Shown here piece after piece: positions 26,265 to 37,514 of a stretch of 64,000 nucleotides of DNA. Numbering within the stretch: the first letter of the stretch is position 1; each line of letters starts with the position of its first letter. The notes beneath the pieces were generated by a model. The model was not told the origin of the DNA. It saw only the letters and a program-made list of their open reading frames with translations, and made no database searches. The position numbers and the translations under genes were made by a program. The stretch covers positions 2,119,844 to 2,183,843 of the forward strand of contig JAQFVV010006293.1 in NCBI GenBank assembly GCA_028023455.1, in the 5' to 3' direction. This DNA comes from Epiperipatus broadwayi (lineage: Eukaryota; Onychophora; Udeonychophora; Euonychophora; Peripatidae).

Positions 26265-28670
26265 AAGTTAACATAGACACTTGTGAATTGGGATCAAGTA
26301 CTAGTAATAATAATTGAATGGTCTCTTACTTGAAAGATCTTGAGAGATTTGAATGTTAAAATGACAAACTGAGTCAACAGTTTCACTCATTTGATCAAAC
26401 AGAGATATTTTTTTTTTACATTTTCATGTCATGAATCTTTAATTCTTGTAACCACCATTATACCACTTTTAGACTAAATATAATTTATTAAATTCTATAT
26501 ATTAGTTTTGGGAAACAAGATGCAAATTTTTCAAAATATTCTGCACAGATAAGTTTTACAGATTGATAACATGTTCAGTTTTAGGACATCTTTAATGAGT
26601 TTTTCTACTTGTAATTGCTGCATATACATTAAGAGAAGAAATCCACTCTAATTACTCCAATAAATAGAAGATTATATGGTAGTTTGAATGTGGCAGTACT
26701 TTTCAGTGCCTATTGATTACTCAAGCTTACAATTTGATGACTTTAAAGTAAATAAAGCAAATTACAATTCCTAGTGGATTGTTGAAAGTAAGTTGACAGT
26801 CATGTGATATTTTGATTGATATTTATTGCACACAGTAGAATGATCTTTAAAGGCATTCTGATCAATCTCATTTCTGTTTATTGGTGCTAAAGATTTAAGT
26901 CTTTATTAATCCAAATCATTAGTGTTTCTGTTTGTTTGTGCTGCTGCCCTGTATGGTTAATATTTTTTAACAAATTACTTGGGGTGACCCTTATGTCAGG
27001 TTTAGAAATATTTACTTAGAAATTAAATTTAAAGCTGTTTTTTTTGTTGTTGTTTTTTTGTAGCTGCCCTGAAATATTTTGTTTAATGCAGTAGAAATAA
27101 TATGTATGGATAGATAACAAACCTGTGATTTGTTTGTTGTTTTTAAACTGATGTCGTTTTTTTGTTTGTTTGTTTTTGAAAATATTAATGTCCTGCATTT
27201 CAATTGATTTTAAAATATTGCTAAATAGTGTAAATTTTCGCCAGGATTCTGAGATTTTAGGCATGGCTAAGTAAAATAATGTTTCTGTTGGTTATAGATA
27301 TACTTTGAGTGTAGATTATTCTAAAAAAATAATTTGTATTATAAATAATAAAAATATAATATTGAATGTCGGCATGATAAGCATTTATTCGTTTCCAAAG
27401 AAAAGATTAATTTATTTATACTTATAAATAATAAATAACTGAGCAATGTTTTCAAGCTAGAAATCACATTCATAGCACTAATTTTGAGATTTTTATTGTA
27501 AAAGGTTTAAGAAAAAACTGACATTAATAAAATAACCATTTCAGAGATTGATAGTGCTAATAACTTTTAACTCAAATTTTTATTCTTTATTTTTCTCAAG
27601 AAAAATAAAGTTTTTGAAATATTGATGGTAGACAGAGTGTTTTAAATTAATCTGGATGTTATTAGTAACAGTTGAATGTGCATTTGAGGAAAGTATAAGG
27701 AGTTTGAATTTTTCTAAAAGCATTTAACAATTAAACAAAATGATGGAAATAGTCGAAGTTATAGCTACAAATATATATATATTAAATTTTTGCCCAAAAC
27801 AGAACTAATTATACAACAGTCTAAAACAGTTTGTCATTGCTAGATGCTTTATTTATCACAATTTATTCTAGATTCTTAACGTTTAAGAATTATGTCATAA
27901 ACTTCAGTGAGTGCATAATGTTAACTATGAATATTATATTAATTTTGTAACTTAAATATTCATATCACTCAAATATAGATTATAATTATTATAGATTATT
28001 TTGTTTATAGTTGTTACTCTGCAGTTTCCCAGTATTCATCAATTCTTAAAATGAATGCCATTCCATTTTATAAATAAACTTCTATTATCCCTATGAATAT
28101 TCACATAGTAATAATGTTGCAATAATAAAAATGTGAAAGGTGATCATTAGGAATTGCTCCTTTAAAGCCTCAAAGAAGAATCTTAAGTCTCTCCTTTAAG
28201 TTAACTTTTAAGTTAACAGAATTTTTTTTTTTTTTTTGCAGCCATGAAGTAGTTTCAAGTTGCACACATTCTAACTTATAAAATTTTTCAAAAGAAAAGA
28301 ATATATAAATGAATTAATTGGACTGAAAGAATAATGTTTTCATTTAAAGCAAAACTGTGATCAGTTTTATAGAACAATTTTTTTTAATTAAATTATAGGC
28401 TATTTATAAATATTATATATATAAACTAATTACAAATAATTTTGTGTAGTTATTATAATTTTTACATTCAGTTAATTTAAGAAAAATATTTTTTAACTTC
28501 TAGAAAATAGAAAATATCCTCTTTTCTTTATTAGAAGTAAAAATAAACTTTATCATATTGCTTAAAATTGAATACAAAAAAAAAAAAGAAAAAAGTGACT
28601 TTCTTTCATTTATTATCAACAAACTAATCTTTATAAAACTATTATTTTAAAAATATTAATTGATTTTGAA
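26263..28670. other. AT-rich stretch, nothing recognised
   Basis: Contains T-rich runs (27040-27060, 28222-28239) and overlapping minus-strand frames near 27012-27264 that are low-complexity Lys/Asn-rich and match no family I know. Confidence 0.5.
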
Positions 28671-29120
28671 GATGGAACAGATTTTTATTGAAATTAATAA
28701 GATAACTTATAAACAAAGAACTACAACAAAAATAACTGGTACAGTAAAAGTAGCAATTTACCAGTAAGTTTTCTACTGAAATAAGATAGTATATGAAGAA
28801 AAGAAGAAATATGAAACTATAAAATGCTACAAAAAAGAGTTAATAATGATATGAGAAAATATAATTATGAATTCACAGGGAAAGTTGTCACTTAATAAGA
28901 AGAAATTGTGGGAATATTATTAAAAAGAGTGATATCATCATAAAATGCATGGAAAAGTTCTAAAAAGAATTATATAGTAATAAAGAATAAGAAAGCAAGA
29001 TCACATGATCACCATTTCTTATGCTTACTCAAGTTGTTAAAACAGGCAAAACTGTCCATACAGTAGTGCCACTTGGTGCAAGACACAGTAATCAATGGAT
29101 GCAAAAGGGTTTGTGCATAA

Positions 29121-29160
29121 AATCCCGACTAGTTTCTAGCTTGTGGCTTTCATGAGTGAG
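29121..29160 (-). ncRNA. Hammerhead-ribozyme-like motif, degenerate
   Basis: On the minus strand the order is CTCATGA, AAGC, loop, AGCT, then GAAAC, TA, GTC. The hammerhead core needs CTGATGA, and here one G is C, which would probably abolish activity. Stem II has three pairs after an A-A mismatch. It lies in the inverted copy of the 716-bp insertion. Confidence 0.4.
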
Positions 29161-29590
29161 CAGCCTTGGATCTCAGAGCACTGCATCTAGATTTTAGGAT
29201 CTAATCAACCATCCAGCAACACAAACCTTCTTGCATCCATTAATTACTCTAGCTTGCACTGAGTGGCACTACTGCATCAAAATTTTTACATGTTTTAATA
29301 GCATGAGCAAGAGTAAGAAATGGTGATCATGTGGTCTTTAGTGGATTAATATCAATCTTGACTAATAGAATAGTGCTTGCTATGGTTATTAATGAACCAA
29401 TGATACCAAAATATATGGGTACTGATCTGAATTCAGATCTATATGACTATATAAGCTATTGAGCTTGGATTGAAAATATTGTGTTTTCAATTTTAGTCTC
29501 ATAGTTTTGTAGTTAAGTAGAGATAAAAGGTGCTGCTGGAGGGGTTGCCATAGATCCTAAGATCTATGCGCAGTGCTCTCAGATCCAAGG

Positions 29591-29640
29591 TTCCTCACTG
29601 ATGAAAGCCACAAGCTAGAAACTAGTCTAGGGATTTTATG
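29591..29640 (+). ncRNA. Hammerhead-ribozyme-like motif, core intact
   Basis: The order on the plus strand is helix I strand TTCCTCA (29591-29597), CTGATGA (29598-29604), a short stem-loop AAGC-CACAA-GCTA, GAAA (29618-29621), a minimal helix III with C-G and A-U pairs around a two-base loop, GTC (29625-29627), then TAGGGA pairing back with helix I (five of six positions, including one G-U). Type I hammerheads with very short helix III are known in PLEs, where they are thought to work as dimers. Weak points are the A-A mismatch at the base of stem II and the two-base helix III loop. It could be chance, but it recurs in related copies. Confidence 0.5.
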
Positions 29641-30919
29641 CACAAACTTTCTTTCATCCATTGATAACTTTGACTTGCATTGAATGGCACTACTGCATGG
29701 AGAATTTTGCTTGTTTTAAGAAAGCAAGATATTCTCTACAGTTATTTCATCTTCTGAGTTTCCCAGCATTTTAAATAAATAAACATGCAATTAAATTTAT
29801 GCAAAAATAAAATTGCTAATTTATTTTACCAGCTTTCTTTGTCACAGTGCTTAATAGTTTATAAATTATCTTCATAATTTCAATCAAAATCTGAACCACT
29901 TTCAAAATTAAATATTAAATGATATAATTGTAATCAATATCTTAAAAGAAATAAGTGAAAAGATAGAAAAAATGTTGACACAAATTATAAACAAAATATC
30001 TAACTGATAAAGATGTATCAGATTGTTGGAAGAATGCAGTAATAATATTGATATTTAAGAAAGGTGATAAAGATCAAGTTAATTACAACTCATCTATAAC
30101 AAACTTTAGATTTAAACCAACCAAAAGAAAGATTTAAAAATGGTTTTAGGACAGTGGATTAAATCCAAGAATTAAGAGGTTATTAAAAGGATTAATGAAT
30201 ATGAGGTTCCATTATGCTTTGAATTATATTATGAAAAAGCATTTGATTCTATAAGCATTTTAATATGGTTAAAAGCATTTGGTCATCAAGATATAGACCT
30301 GAAATATTATATTATTTTGAAAAATATTTATCAAAATATAATGGTACTGATTAGATTATGTAGTGATACTAAGAAGATTAACATTGATAAAGATGTATAA
30401 CAGGATGGTTTCATATTTTTAAAAAAAATTTACAGCAGTTTTACAATAAGTACTTTATGAATTTAATCAGAAAATCAAATAATCAAGCCTTGGTGCAGCC
30501 ATTTCTGAGATAGTCATGTAGTTGGATGGAAGAGTGATATCAGGGTTGTTTTTTTTTTAAAAAAGAAGGAGTTTGTGAGGCAGAAGAATTTAATAGGAGT
30601 TGAATAGTGCTAAGTTCAGTAATCAGAAGCTCATCTTGGACTTTTGATGTTAAATTTATTTCACTACTTGTAAAAAAAAAAAGATTTTTTTATGAAACAG
30701 TATAATACTAGGGCTTTATTATTTTAAAAAAACTATGTGCTAAACTCTTGTTAAAATCTGATCATTACTTATGCAACTATGTAACCAGTTTTTTTAAAAG
30801 AAATGCAGGAAAAGGAAAATATCTTTGAAAGAAACTTTCAACTAACCTTATGTATTGTTTGTTATTCATGGCAGGCTCAATTTATATTAACCTGTAATGA
30901 AAATGATTGTTAGGCTGGA

Positions 30920-31160
30920 AATCTAAAACTACAAAAAGAAAAAGAAGAAAAGATAAATAGAAGAAAAAATGAAGTGAAAATAATTGTTAAATTGGAATCC
31001 TGGAATTACAAAAGGAAAAGAAGATAAGCTAAATGGATGAAAATATCAATTGAGAAAGCTATAAAGAGGAAAACCAAAGCCAAGAGATTGACTAAACTAT
31101 TAGCTGCAAAAGATTACAAGAAGAAACACTCAACTAGATAACTACAAAAAAAAGGGTTGG
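30920..31160 (+). pseudogene. LINE 3' coding tail, basic-rich
   Basis: Translation gives LNWNPGITKGKEDKLNG, preceded by a similar GWKSKTTKRKRRKDK. Both resemble the WNPQGxRxRGRP-type segment at the end of an animal LINE ORF2. A following frame (KAIKRKTKAKRLTKLLAAKD) would correspond to the last basic helices. The segment seems to occur twice in tandem (30928-30985 and 31000-31050). Frames are broken. Its relation to the LINE upstream is uncertain and it could be a separate insertion. Confidence 0.35.
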
Positions 31161-31180
31161 GGGAGTGATAAAATAAGGTA

Positions 31181-31770
31181 TTGTAGGATGTATATTTAAT
31201 ATATTTATGAATGTTACTTTATAAAGAAAGTAATTATTGAAAATATTGAATAATTTTTATTTCTTTTAGTTGTTTTTGTTGAAAAGATTTTTTTTAATTT
31301 AATTAAAATGATATGGGGGCATCCTCATTTTCAGACAAAAAAGGGGAGGGAGATTCTTTTTGTTCTTTATTGTGAAATATATTTTTTAGGGTTTGTTTAT
31401 TATAAGGAAATAATTTGTTTATATTTAATGTTAATTAATTATAAAGAATCAGAAAGAAATAGTATTTATACTTGTTTCTATGAAATTAAATGTATATTGG
31501 ATGGATGGGATTTTTCAATATGTGTATTAATTTTGGATTTGTCACATTATCATTTTCAAAAATTTTTTTATTTTTTTTATTTATTAGTCAACTTTAATAA
31601 TTGTTTAAAAATAATAATAATAATAATTTGTGAAAATATTTTTTGATATCCTAATTTTCCTAGCTATCTGTTCTGTGTATTACCAGTATGTATTCAGGAT
31701 TTCAACATTGAATTGTGCTTTAAGGGATTTGTAGGTTAACCCATTGAAATTGTTTAATAATAAAACAAAT
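31181..31770. other. AT-rich stretch with one unrecognised frame
   Basis: A 112-codon frame at 31308-31646 (plus) is hydrophobic, rich in Phe, Tyr and Ile, and ends in a run of Ile codons from (AAT)n. It shows no family motif and looks like chance AT-rich translation. Confidence 0.45.
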
Positions 31771-31771
31771 T

Positions 31772-32470
31772 ACAGTATTTGCTGGCATATATGACACACT
31801 TATTTTTCCTCAAAATACTCCTTAAATGTGGGGTGTGTCTTGTGTGGTGGTAATCAAAATTATGAGTTGAAATTTCAGTCACTCTAAAACTTTAGTTTAC
31901 GCTAATATACATATATATTTTATTGCATTTTGCAAAACAGTGGTTTCAAATAAATCCTTTATTTTTTTTCTGTTCTGTAAAGATAATAAGTTGTGTGATA
32001 TATTTTGTGCTTCATTACTAAAAGAAGGAGCATTCCAGTAAAATAGAGTTTAGATCCACTGATAACTTAAATCATCATCACACTCCAAAAATGCACTGAA
32101 CAGAAAGTCACAGAACAGAAGCTGTGAAAAATAAAATCAACCAACTGAAAACTCAATTAGCTGTAATTCCAGGTAGCCTAATGAGCCAGTTTCAATCTTT
32201 ATATGTCTGCATTAATAAACCATTTAAAAAATTTATGAAGGAGAAATGGAACAATTGGATGCAGTCTACAGATTTTGAAGAGCCATTATCAAGAAGAAGA
32301 ATGAGGCCTAGCATTTCACAGATTTGTGAATGAATCAAAACTTCATGGGATGATATGAAACATGAGACAGTTGTAAAATCAATTAAGAATTGTGGAATTA
32401 GTAACTACTTGATGACACAGAGGATTTGTTATATAAAAACTCACTTTCTGAGGAAGAAGAGGCTTGACAT
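31772..32470 (+). pseudogene. pogo/Tigger-type DNA transposon remnant
   Basis: The coding part (32124-32333 and continuing with a stop to about 32460) reads LAVIPGSLMSQFQSLYVCIN, then KPFKKFMKEKWNNWM, RPSISQICEWIKTSWDDM and VVKSIKNCGISNYLDDTED. This is the C-terminal end of the DDE_1 domain and the tail of the pogo family. The usual LQPLDV has become FQSLYV, so the acidic residue generally conserved there is gone. The first 200 bp, from ACAGTATTTGCTGGCATATA, resemble the non-coding end of related elements whose ends encode the words GCATATAAGACGCAC. The helix-turn-helix and first two catalytic acids are deleted. Inactive. Confidence 0.65.
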
Positions 32471-32559
32471 GATTCTTTGTTTAACTCTGAATTTCTGGGG
32501 TTTGAGGATGAAAATTAAAAGGTATTAACTACTGTATTCCCTAGTTTTTGTAGACATAA

Positions 32560-33880
32560 ATAACTATAAAATCAGTATAGTAAATCATTATGGAAATTCA
32601 TGAAAATGTGTAGATTTTTTTTAAATATGTATAGGGGGGGGGGATCTTACATGTCACTGTGTCCTATACATCATTAAATATGATACGTATGTATATTTTT
32701 TTTGTGCAATCCCTAGAATCCTTGCATTTCACAGCTAGTTCAGGCATAATTATATTTTCAATATAAGTATGAATGTATGTATGCATGGACATCCAGATCG
32801 TTTATTGCAGAATTGTTTGGATAGTGCTAAGATCATAACAGTCAGTTTTAAAATTCACTTACTCACTTTAGGGATCTGGTAATTAATTTATTAATGGTCA
32901 GTGCTCTCATGGTACCTGATAGCTGAGATGAGAGCATTGATGATAATCACATTGATATAATGATCCCAATATTTTAGATGCAAGATATTTTGTGCTGTAA
33001 GTTTGGCATTGGCTAGATTATGACTAGCCTAAGATTTTACAGTGTCTTTTAAAATTCTGTCACAAATGTTGACTATCAAGTAATTACTTATTGATTATTG
33101 ATTAATTGGTAATGCCATATTATTATTTATAATTTTTTATAATGGCTTTTGTTGATTCTTTGCTTATTTTTTATAACAATAAAAGCAAGGATTTATTTGA
33201 TCATTGGCATTACCCAGTATACTTAATTACTTCATACCATTACAGTCAATATATATGAATTTATATACATTTAAAAATTAACATATTTATGAATTTATGT
33301 ACTATATATTCGCACATAATATCTCTATAATTATACATATGATTTATTCATGATTTAATATTGCTTTTTTATGCTACTGTCTTTTATTATTATTCAAATA
33401 TAATTAGTTTTACTCTTTTGATCTTTAAACATTAGAAACTCCCGATCTTCTACCCCTGGAGATAGCCTTGTGACTGATATTTTTCAGAATTAACTACATA
33501 CTTTTTTATTTGCCAAAATTTCGTTTGAAATCAAAATAATTTTTATTAAAAGATGAATAATAATCCTGTTATGGAAATTTGCTTTAAAAATTCATTACCA
33601 AGATTTGAATCCAAGGTCTTGGTAATATAGAAACAGATACTCTGAAAAAACAACTCAGTTTTCAATTGTGACATGTTGTCAATATTATAGATATTTTCGT
33701 ATGAAAAATTCAACTCTCAATTGATATTTAAATTTATAATATCAATATTAAATTGTGTTAATGATTCATATCGTTTGTTTGTTATTATTACAATAATGTA
33801 TAATGTGATTATTAATAACTAAAATTGTTGCTGTTTTTATATAGGTGTTTATTTTTATTATTCTTTTATGAAAACTGTAA
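32560..33880. other. AT-rich stretch, nothing recognised
   Basis: Contains a run of ten G at 32634-32643 and a weak inverted repeat built on GGTAATGCCA (33108) and TGGCATTACC (33206). No coding signal. Confidence 0.5.
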
Positions 33881-33897
33881 TTCAAGATTCTTTTTTT

Positions 33898-34001
33898 TTT
33901 TTATATGTCATAGCATCGGCCGGGACGCGAACTCACAACCATCTGCAACCAACTACTTGCTTGCATGGCGGCTGCGATACCTCTCGGCTATCAACGCAAG
34001 A
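33898..34001 (-). mobile_element. tRNA-derived short element with target-site duplication
   Basis: A 15-bp direct duplication, CAAGATTCTTTTTTT, flanks it (33883-33897 and 34002-34016). Read on the minus strand it has a tRNA-like plan: GCGTTGA pairing with CCGATGC through G-U pairs, an A box TAGCCGAGAGG, a B box GAGTTCGCGTCCC, then ATGACATAT and an A run. It is related throughout to the sequence at 43706-43786. It is a SINE or tRNA retropseudogene mobilised by a LINE. The anticodon loop aligned to the other copy would read TGC. The fold is too imperfect for a working tRNA. Confidence 0.7.
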
Positions 34002-34019
34002 CAAGATTCTTTTTTTGTT

Positions 34020-36120
34020 TAAAAAAAAAAAATTGCTTAGCATTTACAAATCACTTCTAAGTTATAATGAAACAGAAATTTGATCTATTCATTCCTTTAA
34101 ATTATTTTCTTTGACATCTAATGATTTTATCGTAAGTCTTCATTGATGTGTCAGGAAAAAATATTGTAAAAAGAAAATACGTTTATGTTAAAATTTAATT
34201 TTTCATGAAATTACGGTAAAAGATATTAGTGTTGTTGTTGTTGTTCTATTTCTAGGTTTAAAAAAAAAAAATCACTAATAAATGTTCGATGATGTAATAG
34301 ATTTTAATTTAGTTATTTATTTACTTCTCTGGGCTAATTTATATTATACTTATGTTTAAAATAGTATGACTTTTGTAGTTTGCTTTCTTACTTCTTTTTT
34401 TTTAGACATTTTTATGTTTAAATTATTACAATAATAAATTTTGATCTATTTAATAAAGAATAGGATTAAATGTTAAATAATAATGACACTTTAAAGTATA
34501 ATAATTTTTTTCCTTTAATTTTAGGTGAGTTTCATTCTTATTTATTTGCTGTTTAATAAGGTAAGAGTTGTATTTAACGGTATAATATTATAAATACACA
34601 TCTTAAAATGATTTTTTTAAAAAAAAATATATTAATATATAATTTTAAACGAACATTTTGTCATGTCTTCTATTAATTTGTTATTTGTTTGTTGTTTTTA
34701 TTTATAGACTTTTTTTTTTTAAAAAAAAATCATCTATAAATTAATTTTTAGTTAAAACAAATTAACCGTTTACGTATTTTTTACAAGATAAAAAATGTAT
34801 ACAACAAATTCTTAATTTTATAAAAGTTTTAATGAATAAACTTTGTTAAATAAAACAATTACTGCTAAAATTAAAAATGATGTTTTCTTCTGCTGATTAA
34901 CTTAACATTGTGCTGAGATATACAATTAATTTCTTAAATAGACCGCAATAACAAAAAAAGATACTTATAAAATAGCTATCCTTCCCTCTCCCATTTTATT
35001 CTTATATAACAATATTAAATATAGAATATAATCTTGTCATTATAAGTCTTTTAAAATTCTGAAACTGTAATATAAAATTTCAAATTGTAAAGTTACACTT
35101 TTTTATTTAGATTGTTCAATTAAAGTTTCTTCCGATTTTATAAATTCATTCCACTTCTTTTTGATTTACTACATTCTGATCTAAATCAAGTTATCTGAAG
35201 CTTTTGTGTAGCTTATTATCATTGTCTTACATCTTTATTCAACATAATTTAATAATTCATTTTTATAATAAAGTACTGTATTTTATTATAATGATAACAT
35301 TATTTTATTTAAAGTAAAAATGGGGAAGGGAATAAACTATACCAAATCAATATAAACATTTCGTTATTTTTTTATTTTATTTTTTGCATTAAAATAATAA
35401 ACAAATCAGTTTTGTATTGTTCTGTATTAATAGCAATATTATGAATTTTTATTTATTGCAGTAAGTCTTTTTCAGGAGTTTATATCCAATATATATTATA
35501 ATTTGTCTTGCTTTTTTTTTTTTTCATTTTAAACGTGATTTTTAATTAATATTAATTTCTGCTCCTAATATATACATATCTCAATATAACTTTTGTTATT
35601 GTTGTTGTTGTTGCTTTTACTGTAAGTATTGTCTTTAGTGGTTTAGAACACTAACAAAGTGAGGGACTCAACCCTTAAAAGATTGAGCAATAGTTGAATG
35701 TATTGCACCTGAGCTGTAATGTGGTTGGCTGTGTTTTAACTTAACACTGAGATTTTGAAAATAAAATTAAACTATCTAGAATTAAATATCTGTTGAATTC
35801 ATTGATGTGAAAATGTGCTATAAAAACTCTAAAAAACATGCCATAAAAATTCCTAAAATAATTCTTAATTTATGCTATAGACTGTAAAAAGTTGAGAATC
35901 TTTAGATTTGCATATGCTGTTTTAATTTATGAACATGCTCTTTACAGCTTAATAGAGTGGTCACTGTAGAGTTCAAAATCCATGGATTATAGCCCAGTAT
36001 TATCACTGATGCTAGTCAAACTTTTTCTGAATTTCTGAGCAATAAATCATTTAATTACTATTATTTTGATCTCACTCACTGATAAAGTTACTTATATGTG
36101 AAAAGTATACAATATATATT
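34020..36120. other. AT-rich stretch, nothing recognised
   Basis: Homopolymer T and A runs and (TTG)n at 34229 and 35596. No frames or repeats of interest. Confidence 0.5.
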
Positions 36121-36124
36121 TTAT

Positions 36125-36665
36125 GTTAGATGTGATAATATGTTGGATTATTTCCATCATCAGTAAATGTTAAATGTATAGAAAATTTTAAACTTTATTT
36201 AAACTTTTTAAATACAAACAATTAGTTAGTAATAATACACAAATAGATAACATAAGTTAGTAATGATATGTTTCAAGTAGTATTATTCTCCACTCTTCTT
36301 CAGGTGTTGCTGGCCTGACCAGTGATAGTATTAACATAGGAGTTGAACTCGCATATTTTCTTGAATATTGAATTAAAGGCGTATGCTCTAACCAATTGAA
36401 CTCAGTTGCTTAGAGTGTTTGCTTTAAATTCGATATTCAAAAATGTAAAGGTGCGAGTTCGATTCCTATGCCAATACTGTCACTGGTTGGGTCAACAATA
36501 CCTGAAGAAGAATGGAGAATAATACTACTTGAAATGTGTTGCAATCTACTAATAAGTTATTTGTATTTGAAAAGTTTTAAATAAAGTTTAAAATTTTCTA
36601 TACATTCAGCATTTAATGATAGATGATGGAAATAGTCCAACATATTATCACATCTAATATACTAT
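36125..36665. repeat. Head-to-head palindrome of pseudo-LTRs
   Basis: The axis is at about 36400, inside the D-loop of a tRNA-like sequence: CTCTAACCAATTGA on the left against CTCAGTTGCTTAGAG on the right. The outer arms match over about 260 bp. Examples are AGTATTATTCTCC at 36282 against GGAGAATAATACT at 36511, and ATTTCCATCATC at 36151 against GATGATGGAAAT at 36624. Spacing is collinear with few indels. Confidence 0.85.
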
Positions 36666-37514
36666 CATCACAAACCTTCAGGCAAATATTTTACATTGTC
36701 TTTAAATCATATTCTACTTATCATTTAAACTAACTTTTTTGACTGATATATCTTCTTAAGCAATTTTATTTTATAAGAACTATTAACTTCTTTCTAAATA
36801 AATGTTCAAAAAATGTAAAAAGTAGATAATACAACACATGTTTTACTCTACATTTATTTAAATAATACTTGCTGGTAAGTAATTATTTTTTTTTTTGTTA
36901 AATGTCATTGTGAAAAATGTATCTCTATTTTGTTTTGTTTTTTATAATTTATTTATTTATACTTTAAATTATGAGAATGTGGATATGTAGAATTTTTTAG
37001 TTACCAAAGATTCAGATAAACTTTCTACTTTATTGTAAATTGAAGATAATGTTCAACTTGTCTATCATTTATTTTTATAAAAGTCTTTTTAATGATTTTT
37101 TAAATCGATTTTATATCTAGTTTTGTGAAATTACACTTTATTTTCTTTGTCTTTGGGGGGTGAAATAATTACATTGTTGCATCATAAATAACTTCAGTTT
37201 ATTCTACTTATCAAGCAAACTGAGCACTTAAAGATATTAAATGCCATCTTTTTGATTCTATAGTTGTTGTTTTTTTAACATCACAAATGATTTTAAATCT
37301 AATATTTAGGTTTTAATGTAATTTTTTTACATGCAGATGAAAAAAAAAACTGCTCTAGAAGTGAATTTTGCAATGACTGTACAAACCAGTTTGTGAATCA
37401 TAAATATATGCACAGATTGGTTCATTTTTCAGTTTGGGTAATATTATGCAATGCTATCTTTTATTTTTTTCTGTAGAAAACCTTTATTTCTGACATAAAA
37501 AAAATTTGAAAGAA

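Larger units (their letters stand above)
29002..29717. mobile_element. 716-bp insertion built from foldback hammerhead-type repeats
   Basis: It is bounded by a perfect 13-bp target-site duplication, AAGAAAGCAAGAT, at 28989-29001 and 29718-29730. Inside, 29002-29110 is the reverse complement of 29228-29337, a head-to-head pair around a core at 29110-29228. About 180 bp of unique sequence follows, then a third copy of the unit in plus orientation (29530-29717). Copies share TGAAAGCCACAAGCTAGAAA, GGATTTTATGCACAAAC and TGGCACTACTGCAT. There is no coding sequence. It interrupts a LINE, so it inserted later. The unit recurs in diverged form at 58.86-59.4 kb and 63.5 kb. A non-autonomous PLE derivative made of pseudo-LTRs is the likeliest identity. 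Confidence 0.75.
28680..30480 (+). pseudogene. Decayed APE-type LINE ORF2 (RT part), interrupted
   Basis: The plus strand contains pieces of one LINE. At 30030-30100 it reads WKNAVIILIFKKGDKDQVNY, matching the FKKGD-NYR segment before RT motif 2. At 30220-30345 the frame gives YEKAFDSISILIWLKAFGHQ and then YIILKNIYQNI, which is RT motif A (F/Y-x-DYEKAFDS type) and the following helix. At 30385-30400 DKDV-QDGF stands where motif B (GVRQGD) should be. The catalytic FADD box is not visible. The upstream part (28700-28990) resembles the Lys-rich linker after the endonuclease. A separate 716-bp element is inserted at 29002-29717. Multiple stops make it inactive. The same LINE type recurs at 55.4-56.1 kb and 61.0 kb. 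Confidence 0.65.

Noticed and set aside
27012-27264. Overlapping minus-strand Lys/Asn-rich frames
   Set aside because: Both are translations of (TTTG)n and T-run DNA. Low complexity.
31308-31646. 112-codon hydrophobic plus-strand frame
   Set aside because: No domain, ends in an Ile run from (AAT)n, no start context or neighbours. Treated as chance.
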